This document shows positions 1-4,102 of a stretch of 7,789 nt of DNA, piece by piece. Source of the stretch: Spirochaetota bacterium (lineage in GTDB: Bacteria > Spirochaetota > Spirochaetia > Treponematales > Treponemataceae); the NCBI GenBank assembly GCA_029571425.1, contig JAKPSR010000316.1, positions 1 through 7,789 of the forward strand, read 5' to 3'. Numbering within the stretch: the stretch's first letter is position 1; each line of letters opens with the position of its first letter. Position numbers and translations under genes: made by a program. The notes under the pieces were generated by a model that saw only the letters and a program-made list of their open reading frames with translations, was not told the origin of the DNA and searched no databases.

Positions 1-141
1 GGGGCCCTCGCCCGGCTAACCGGCGCCCTCTCCCTCGATTCGGTCGCCGAGATACTGCGGGGTTTCTTCCCCGCCGCGAAGCAGCGTCTCGTGCCGATGA
101 ACGTCGAGGCGATCCAGGCGGGACTGTCGTTCTCGTTCTAG
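1..141 (+). CDS. C-terminal end of a 2-oxoacid:acceptor oxidoreductase gamma-type subunit (partial)
   Basis: An open frame enters from the left edge and ends at TAG 139-141, giving 46 visible residues that begin GALARLTGALSLDSVAEIL and end with NVEAIQAGLSFSF. The pattern of a Gly-Ala-Leu opening, 'tG-sL-S-al' middle, a helix ending in a short 'FP' turn, and a final 'N-EAI-AG' helix resembles the C-terminus of the gamma (POR/KorC/IorB) subunit of pyruvate, 2-oxoglutarate or indolepyruvate:ferredoxin oxidoreductases. These enzymes oxidatively decarboxylate 2-oxoacids to acyl-CoA in the cytoplasm and reduce ferredoxin, as is typical of anaerobes. The substrate cannot be told from this fragment. 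The partner subunits would lie upstream, outside the window. The next gene starts 39 bases downstream on the same strand, so co-transcription is possible. The assignment rests on a short tail and is moderate. Confidence 0.55.
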   Translation, partial: GALARLTGALSLDSVAEILRGFFPAAKQRLVPMNVEAIQAGLSFSF

Positions 142-168
142 ACCGTGGCGCCGCCGTGCGGGGGCGTG

Positions 169-174
169 TATACT
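169..174 (+). promoter_or_regulatory. Possible -10 element (TATACT) immediately before the STAS gene
   Basis: TATACT lies only six bases before the ATG at 181, so a transcript started from it would begin at about the start codon and be leaderless. No convincing -35 hexamer is seen at 16-18 bp spacing (the sequence there is GC-rich), and no Shine-Dalgarno sequence precedes the ATG at normal spacing. It may be chance, but the same arrangement recurs elsewhere in the window. Confidence 0.35.
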
Positions 175-180
175 TACGGC

Positions 181-570
181 ATGGGTGAAGCGAAGAGCGT
201 AGAGGCCATCGTCCAGGAATTCCGCGAGCGAAATCCGGGCATACCGGTCGAGCTCGAGCATGAGTCGCTCTCGTGCAGGCTTTCCCTGTCCGGGGCACTC
301 GGGATGCAGGCGTCCTATAAACTGCAAGCCCTGCTTCTCGAGGTAATCGACGCTATCCCCGAGGGGACGCTTGTCGTCGTCGACCTTGCCCACGTCGACT
401 ACATCTCCTCGACGGGGGTCGGGGCCCTTTCGAGCGCCCTCGTCCGCGCGCATCGCCGCGCGGTTCCCTTCATGCTCGCCCATCTCCAGCCGAAGGTGCG
501 CGGCGTTTTCCAGATACTCGGGTTGATCGGGTATTTCCGCGAGGCGCCGGAGCCCGGCCCCGCCGTCTAG
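181..570 (+). CDS. STAS-domain protein, anti-sigma factor antagonist-like
   Basis: This 129-residue protein is essentially one STAS domain, the fold of SpoIIAA/RsbV switch proteins. Those proteins bind a serine kinase/anti-sigma factor when unphosphorylated and thereby free its target. The hydrophobic strand LVVVDLAHVDYI followed by SSTGVGAL (residues about 64-83) is the STAS signature. Ser77 aligns with the phosphorylated Ser58 of SpoIIAA (DSSGLG in that family), while the preceding Asp is replaced by Ser76. There is no membrane segment, so it is cytoplasmic. The frame could extend upstream to a GTG at 145, but the added residues do not look like part of the fold, so ATG 181 was chosen even though it lacks a clear ribosome site. 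No partner kinase, phosphatase or sigma factor is in the window, so the pathway is unknown. It sits between an oxidoreductase subunit and mtgA on the same strand and may be co-transcribed with them. Confidence 0.85.
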   Translation: MGEAKSVEAIVQEFRERNPGIPVELEHESLSCRLSLSGALGMQASYKLQALLLEVIDAIPEGTLVVVDLAHVDYISSTGVGALSSALVRAHRRAVPFMLAHLQPKVRGVFQILGLIGYFREAPEPGPAV

Positions 571-590
571 CCTCCCTGGGCGTTTTGGGG

Positions 591-596
591 TATAGT
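591..596 (+). promoter_or_regulatory. Possible -10 element (TATAGT) just before mtgA
   Basis: TATAGT sits ten bases before the mtgA ATG at 607, which would place a transcription start only a few bases before the start codon. No good -35 hexamer and no Shine-Dalgarno at normal spacing are visible (the nearest G-run, at 587-590, is 16 bases away). Read-through from the STAS gene is the alternative way to express mtgA. Confidence 0.3.
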
Positions 597-606
597 TCCG
601 TATCTT

Positions 607-1377
607 ATGCGCATGCCCCTGAAAAATCCCCTTCACCGCAGACCGAGACGAAAACCCGCGCGACCCCTAACCCTTCGCCGGGTGTGTACCAAGGTCCTGG
701 TCGTCGTTGCCGTCGCCCATCTTTCCTTCATGGCGCTGACGACGGCGACCTTAATCGTCTATAAATTCGCGAACCCTCCGGTCACGAGCGTCATGCTGTA
801 CCGGAAGCTCTTTTACGGTTGGAAGACCCGCAAGGTCCGGTACCTGCCGCTCGCCAAGATACCGAAGTCCGTCAGGAACATGGTCCTGCGCGTGGAAGAC
901 GGCTCGTTCTACAGCCATCACGGTATCGTCCCCGCGGCGATAAAGAACGCCTGGCAGATTAACCGGGAGATCGGTAGGCCCATGTACGGCGGGAGCACGA
1001 TCACGATGCAAACCGCCCGCACCATCTTCCTCGTCCCCGAGAAAAGTTACCTTCGCAAATACCTCGAGGTGATCGTCGCCCTCGAGATGGAGGTAGTGCT
1101 CGGCAAGAAACGGATATTCGAGCTCTACATGAATTACGCGGAGTGGGGAAAGGGCGTCTTCGGCGTCGAGGCGGCCTCGGTCTACCACTACGGGACGAGC
1201 GTCTACAACCTCTCGACCGATCAGCGGATTCGGCTCGTGACGCTCCTTTCGTCGCCGATCAAGTATGGCCCCGATTCCATTAATCGAAGCGGCGTTCTTA
1301 GGAGTCGCTACGCCTACCTAACCGAGCGCTTTAATGCGGAACCAGCGCTTGCGCCGGCGCAAGCGCCTATCCCCTAA
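607..1377 (+). CDS. mtgA: Monofunctional biosynthetic peptidoglycan glycosyltransferase (GT51, MtgA type)
   Basis: The 256-residue product polymerises lipid II into glycan strands at the outer face of the inner membrane. A basic N-terminus (residues 1-28) precedes one membrane segment (about 29-52), and the rest is a single GT51 domain with no penicillin-binding transpeptidase domain. The family motifs are in order: EDGSFYSHHG at 97-106 with catalytic Glu97; GGSTITMQTAR from 128, where Met134 takes the place often held by Gln; then RKYLE with the second conserved Glu at 154; and KKRIFELYMNYAEWGKGVFG at about 167-186. Length matches stand-alone MtgA enzymes (about 240 residues). The C-terminus is an Ala/Pro-rich tail (PALAPAQAPIP) partly encoded by a perfect palindrome. 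The start at 607 is the first ATG; a second ATG at 613 is possible. The stop overlaps the stop of the convergent regulator gene by four bases. MtgA is usual in diderm bacteria. Confidence 0.92.
   Translation: MRMPLKNPLHRRPRRKPARPLTLRRVCTKVLVVVAVAHLSFMALTTATLIVYKFANPPVTSVMLYRKLFYGWKTRKVRYLPLAKIPKSVRNMVLRVEDGSFYSHHGIVPAAIKNAWQINREIGRPMYGGSTITMQTARTIFLVPEKSYLRKYLEVIVALEMEVVLGKKRIFELYMNYAEWGKGVFGVEAASVYHYGTSVYNLSTDQRIRLVTLLSSPIKYGPDSINRSGVLRSRYAYLTERFNAEPALAPAQAPIP
1345..1366. repeat. 22-bp perfect palindrome at the 3' end of mtgA
   Basis: Two 10-base arms (GCGCTTGCGC at 1345-1354 and its exact complement at 1357-1366) flank a central CG. As RNA on either strand it would form a very GC-rich hairpin with a small loop. 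It lies inside the last codons of mtgA and 8 bases before the overlapping stop codons of two convergent genes. There is no T-tract on either side, so it is not a classical intrinsic terminator. It may still act as a bidirectional pause or termination hairpin, or as an mRNA 3'-end protector. Confidence 0.6.
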
Positions 1378-1931
1378 TCCCTGTCTCGGCGGTAGAACAG
1401 GTTGAGAAACTCAAGGCGGGAATGAACGCCCGTTTTTGCGTAGATGGCTTGTACGTGCCTTCGCACGGTCCCGACGGAAATGAATAAGTCAGTCGCTATC
1501 GCGCGGTTATCGAGCCCGTCTCGTATCCGGTCCGCGATTTCCCGTTCGCGGGCGCTTAAGGAAAACCCGCGGAGCGTGGCGGCCGGCGGGAATGGCGCGC
1601 GCGAGGCATAATACTGATGGAGTAGGCCGAAGCGCGTTCGCGTTCCCGTTTTACGGTAGAGGGAGACGACGTGCTTCTTAACCGTCTCGGGCGAGATCGC
1701 GAGTCGTTGGGCTATCTCGACGCGCGAGGCCCCCGCGATACAGAGCTGGGCGACTTCGGTCTCGCGATCGCTTAGCCCGCGTCCCGCCAGGTACGCGTCG
1801 GCGGGCCGCCGCTTGGCGAAGGCAAAAAATGCCGCGATGCGCGTCGGTATCGCGAGGGCATGGGCGATCGGTAGCCAGCAATGCAACGAATGCAAACGCG
1901 TTATCCTGCCGCGTCCGTGCGACGTGTTCAT
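1374..1931 (-). CDS. Transcriptional regulator with two tandem LuxR-type HTH domains
   Basis: The 185-residue protein carries two complete LuxR/GerE DNA-binding domains in a row. The first spans about residues 52-108 (GLSDRETEVAQL, then EIAQRLAISPETVKKHV, LYRKTGTRTR). The second spans about 122-180 (FSLSAREREIAD, then AIATDLFISVGTVRRHV, IYAKTGVHSR). They share the same layout and a KTG-x-x-xR ending, which suggests duplication followed by divergence. The first 50 residues hold a hydrophobic stretch (about 17-38) that could be a helix or the remnant of a longer sensor domain; no receiver or ligand-binding domain is visible. Most LuxR-type regulators have one HTH and dimerise, so two in one chain is unusual. 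The start at 1931 has AAGGA upstream at suitable spacing and a good promoter. It is divergent from the cyclase leader and tail-to-tail with mtgA. Its targets are unknown. Confidence 0.88.
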   Translation of the reverse strand: MNTSHGRGRITRLHSLHCWLPIAHALAIPTRIAAFFAFAKRRPADAYLAGRGLSDRETEVAQLCIAGASRVEIAQRLAISPETVKKHVVSLYRKTGTRTRFGLLHQYYASRAPFPPAATLRGFSLSAREREIADRIRDGLDNRAIATDLFISVGTVRRHVQAIYAKTGVHSRLEFLNLFYRRDRD

Positions 1932-1957
1932 AGTCTGTCCTTTTTTTTATCGTCCCC

Positions 1958-1986
1958 AGTATAGCAACCGCAAGGTGAAAACGCAA
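1958..1986 (-). promoter_or_regulatory. Sigma70-type promoter of the tandem-LuxR regulator
   Basis: On the minus strand, TTGCGT (1986-1981) and TATACT (1963-1958) are separated by 17 bp, a near-consensus housekeeping promoter. The predicted start is near 1951, giving a roughly 20-base leader that contains a run of eight A and the AAGGA ribosome site before the ATG at 1931. Confidence 0.7.
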
Positions 1987-2000
1987 ACAAATACCGCGCT

Positions 2001-2029
2001 TTCCGAAAAACGAAGACCCATGATATACT
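2001..2029 (+). promoter_or_regulatory. Extended -10 promoter upstream of the cyclase leader RNA
   Basis: TGATATACT (2021-2029) is an extended -10 element (TG-n-TATACT). A weak -35 match, TTCCGA (2001-2006), lies 17 bp upstream. Transcription should begin near 2036-2037, immediately before two strong hairpins and about 95 bases before the cyclase start codon. It diverges from the regulator's promoter, so the two start sites lie about 85 bp apart. Confidence 0.65.
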
Positions 2030-2035
2030 GGAGAT

Positions 2036-2108
2036 AATGGGGCACTTCGGAAAGCTCAATTTGCTTTTCGAAGTGCCCTTGCAAATCCCGGCGGGATTTG
2101 CGGTTTTT
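2036..2108 (+). ncRNA. Short two-hairpin RNA: attenuator leader or small RNA
   Basis: From the predicted start (about 2036) to the end of a T-tract, the transcript would be about 73 nucleotides. It folds into hairpin 1 (2040-2055 with 2063-2078: ten perfect pairs, one G-U, five more pairs, seven-base loop TCAATTT) and hairpin 2 (2081-2089 with 2093-2101), which is terminator-like. The sequence ATTTGC at 2059-2064, in the loop and upper stem of hairpin 1, is complementary to GCAAAT at 2081-2086 in the 5' arm of hairpin 2, so an alternative pairing could disrupt the terminator. It therefore looks like a conditional leader for the cyclase gene at 2131, or an independent small RNA. It matches no riboswitch class that I recognise. 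A short frame also begins with ATG at 2037 and runs through both hairpins. Confidence 0.5.
2081..2108 (+). terminator. Intrinsic terminator in the leader, before the cyclase gene
   Basis: A nine-base-pair GC-containing stem (GCAAATCCC at 2081-2089 with its complement at 2093-2101) and a three-base loop are followed within two bases by TTTTT (2104-2108). This is a standard rho-independent terminator. It lies between the promoter near 2029 and the start codon at 2131, so it must be bypassed for the cyclase to be expressed from that promoter. Confidence 0.75.
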
Positions 2109-2130
2109 ATTAAAGGCGTGAGGTCAAAAA

Positions 2131-3027
2131 ATGAAACTCGTGTCCATCAAGAATTCTCTCCTCACCGTCGAGGATCCATCAACTGGCGCGCATGAGCTCG
2201 TGCTTATTGAATTCGAAGCCGATGGGACACTCGTGATCGCGGACGCGGGCGCCGACGTTCCCCGCTTCGTCAAGCGCGTAAAACTGGATGCCTTCCCCAC
2301 CGACGAGGCGGTGCATCGCCATATCGAGGCGGCGCTTGGCGGTCCCCGCCGCGTCCTCGAGGCGAGCGACCGATGCCTTGAGCTCGACTCGTCCGTCCTG
2401 TCGGGCCTTCGCAAGATGCCCGTCGACATCTTCGATAACGTCTATCTTGGCGAGGTGAAGGAGAGCGCCCTCGTGCTCTGCGTGGACATCAGGAACTTCA
2501 GCAACTTCCTGTGCCAGAACAACGAGAACGACGTCTTTAAGCTCATCAAGGATTTTACCTCGAACTTCCTTTCGTGCGTTAATCAGTTTGGGTTCGGCTG
2601 TTCCTACTATAAGCTCATGGGCGACGGGGCCATCGTCATTTGGGACGAGACCACACCCGAGACCGTCTCGGACGCCTTGCAGGTATTCGATACCTACATC
2701 GACTTCGTAAACGAGGAGCTGTTCTCCGCGTACGATGGGCTCGGCCTCGCCGGGGCGCTGGTTATGGAGAAGGTCTTCAAGTACGAGATCTCGGCCGAGG
2801 CCTCGCAGCTGAAGTACCGCGATTACGTCGGGTACGGGATTAACCTCTCGTGCCGCCTGCAGGCCCTCGCGCGGAAGGATCACCTCGTGGTGAACCACAC
2901 GCTCGCGCGGACCGGGCTCGTCCCGTACGCGGTGGATACCACCCCCGAGGCGCAGCTTGAGCTCAAGCTCCTGAAGGGGCTGAAGGACGAGGACCGGGGC
3001 GAGATTCTGCTCTACGCTCCGAAGTAG
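2131..3027 (+). CDS. Class III adenylate cyclase
   Basis: The 298-residue soluble protein ends in a class III nucleotidyl cyclase domain (about residues 110-298) that makes cAMP from ATP as a dimer. The metal-binding aspartates are Asp119 (VLCVDIRNFS) and Asp165 (KLMGDGAIVIW). Lys161 and Asp231 occupy the two adenine-recognition positions: Asp231 lies seven residues before Asn238, as in mammalian adenylate cyclase, where this is Asp1018 and Asn1025. Asn238 and Arg242 (NLSCR) are the transition-state residues. Activity and ATP preference are therefore predicted. The first 100 residues form no domain I recognise and have no membrane segment; they may be regulatory. The ribosome site is GTGAGG at 2119-2124, before an A-rich spacer. 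Expression probably depends on passing the leader terminator just upstream. No cAMP receptor is seen in the window. It ends 16 bases before the convergent DUF3795 gene. Confidence 0.9.
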   Translation: MKLVSIKNSLLTVEDPSTGAHELVLIEFEADGTLVIADAGADVPRFVKRVKLDAFPTDEAVHRHIEAALGGPRRVLEASDRCLELDSSVLSGLRKMPVDIFDNVYLGEVKESALVLCVDIRNFSNFLCQNNENDVFKLIKDFTSNFLSCVNQFGFGCSYYKLMGDGAIVIWDETTPETVSDALQVFDTYIDFVNEELFSAYDGLGLAGALVMEKVFKYEISAEASQLKYRDYVGYGINLSCRLQALARKDHLVVNHTLARTGLVPYAVDTTPEAQLELKLLKGLKDEDRGEILLYAPK

Positions 3028-3043
3028 GCGAGCCTTCCGGCGG

Positions 3044-3481
3044 TTACCGCGCGCCCGTAGCCGTTGGCTTTCCGCAGGCCGGGCACGCGGCGTCGAACCA
3101 GTTGAAGTCGGCGCCGCACGCGCCGCATCGATACCGCGCGCGCATCTCGGCCGTCCACGCCGCGAGCCCCGCCTCGCGGAGACGCTTCATGTTGCCCTGC
3201 ACCTCGAGGTGATAGGGATACCTCGGGTCGTTCATGAACTCGGTTAGCTTCTCGCAGGGATTTTCCGGGCACTCAAGGCAATAGCGAAGGCCACGCCCGC
3301 GCGCGCACGATTTGATCTCGCAGTCCGCGCACCAGCCGGTAACGTGGTCGCTCGCGCAACCGCCGCATTTCATCGGCCCACCGTCGTCGCCAAGCAGGGG
3401 CTTGCCTTTTTGGTTCGCCTGCCATACCCCGCAGCCGCCGCAGAAGAGCCCACAGTACCCAAGGGTCGCGTCGTCAGACAT
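3044..3481 (-). CDS. Cysteine-rich DUF3795-family protein
   Basis: This 145-residue protein contains 15 cysteines. It starts YCGLFCGGCGVW (Cys10, 14, 17), continues with CGGC (39, 42), CADCEIKSC (51, 54, 59) and CLECPENPC (68, 71, 76), the typical pattern of DUF3795 proteins, and ends in a zinc-ribbon-like CGAC...CPAC pair (119/122 and 133/136). The cysteines probably bind zinc or an Fe-S cluster; the biochemical role of the family is not known to me. Two overlapping ATGs are available, 3484 and 3481. The AAGGAGG site at 3492-3486 leaves only one base before the first but four before the second, so 3481 was chosen. The stop TGA of the upstream membrane-protein gene overlaps these starts (ATGATG), indicating translational coupling. 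The protein is cytoplasmic and its gene is the second of a two-gene operon. Confidence 0.82.
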   Translation of the reverse strand: MSDDATLGYCGLFCGGCGVWQANQKGKPLLGDDGGPMKCGGCASDHVTGWCADCEIKSCARGRGLRYCLECPENPCEKLTEFMNDPRYPYHLEVQGNMKRLREAGLAAWTAEMRARYRCGACGADFNWFDAACPACGKPTATGAR

Positions 3482-4008
3482 CATGCCTCCTTCGCCGGGA
3501 ACGCGCCCAGGCCTGCCGCGACGAGCGCGCCGCCGGCAAGAAGAATAAGAACGCCGCACACCCTAACGAAGACGATCCCCGTTTGGCCGGGAAAGAGAAA
3601 CAATACCAGGGCGACGACGACGGAGACCGATGCCTCGACGAGGGGCGGGGTAACCGACATCCCGGAGCGGCGCATGGCGAAGGCCGCGTAGGCGCCTACC
3701 GCGGCGCTCGCGAGCAGGGAGAAGGCGAGCGCGTAGGTGACGGCGACCCATACCGCGCCGGCGAATAGAAGGGGCAGGAAGATCGCCGTGACGCCGACGG
3801 CGAGCGAGATCAGCGCGCGCACGGTAAGGGCGCGCCTGAAGGCGACCGACTCCACGAGGCCGCGCGTCTTTACGAGGGCGAAGGCTCCGCTCGCGACGGA
3901 CGCGACGCCGACGCTCACCACGACGGCGCGGATAAACCCCGTCGGGGCGAAGATCGTGGCGAGGCCGACGAGCACGAAGACGATCCCGAGGGGGAGGTAG
4001 GTTCTCAT
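3481..4008 (-). CDS. DUF308/HdeD-like six-helix membrane protein
   Basis: This 175-residue, very hydrophobic protein has about six membrane helices (roughly residues 3-20, 26-46, 62-82, 86-110, 120-140 and 146-170) with short loops and few charged residues. It ends in a short soluble tail (PAKEA). Size and three-hairpin layout match the DUF308/HdeD family of inner-membrane proteins; HdeD of E. coli is linked to acid resistance, but the molecular function is unclear. The start at 4008 has AAGGAG eight bases upstream and a strong promoter of its own. The stop overlaps the start of the Cys-rich DUF3795 gene, so the two are likely made together, and the pairing may mean that they act in one process. 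The family call rests on topology and composition more than on a catalytic motif. Confidence 0.7.
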   Translation of the reverse strand: MRTYLPLGIVFVLVGLATIFAPTGFIRAVVVSVGVASVASGAFALVKTRGLVESVAFRRALTVRALISLAVGVTAIFLPLLFAGAVWVAVTYALAFSLLASAAVGAYAAFAMRRSGMSVTPPLVEASVSVVVALVLFLFPGQTGIVFVRVCGVLILLAGGALVAAGLGAFPAKEA

Positions 4009-4047
4009 GCGATACGCTCCTTTTCGCGCTGCGTCGCGCGTCTTTTA

Positions 4048-4076
4048 AGAATACCTCTCGATGGGATAGGCGTCAA
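4048..4076 (-). promoter_or_regulatory. Sigma70-type promoter of the DUF308-DUF3795 operon
   Basis: On the minus strand, TTGACG (4076-4071) and TATTCT (4053-4048) are exactly 17 bp apart. The predicted start near 4041 gives a leader of about 33 bases with AAGGAG before the ATG at 4008. The operon is therefore transcribed separately from the hydrogenase-chemoreceptor gene upstream, which ends at 4103. No convincing terminator lies between them, only a short GGGG-CAT-CCCC inverted repeat. Confidence 0.72.
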
Positions 4077-4102
4077 GGACGGGGGATGCCCCTCTCAGTA
4101 TC

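Noticed and set aside
16..636. Long minus-strand open frame of about 206 codons antisense to the STAS gene
   Set aside because: It is opposite a clear STAS domain, has no recognisable motif or ribosome site, and is Arg/Gly-rich as expected from a shadow frame in GC-rich coding DNA.
1813..2037. 74-codon plus-strand frame across the regulator's N-terminus and the divergent promoters
   Set aside because: It overlaps two promoters and an antisense gene start, and has no ribosome site or recognisable sequence.
2179..2898. 239-codon minus-strand frame antisense to the adenylate cyclase
   Set aside because: The opposite strand encodes intact cyclase motifs. The antisense product shows no domain and is a codon-bias shadow.
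4081..4100. GGGG-CAT-CCCC inverted repeat after the hydrogenase-chemoreceptor stop, considered as a terminator
   Set aside because: The stem is only about four base pairs and no T-tract follows on the minus strand.
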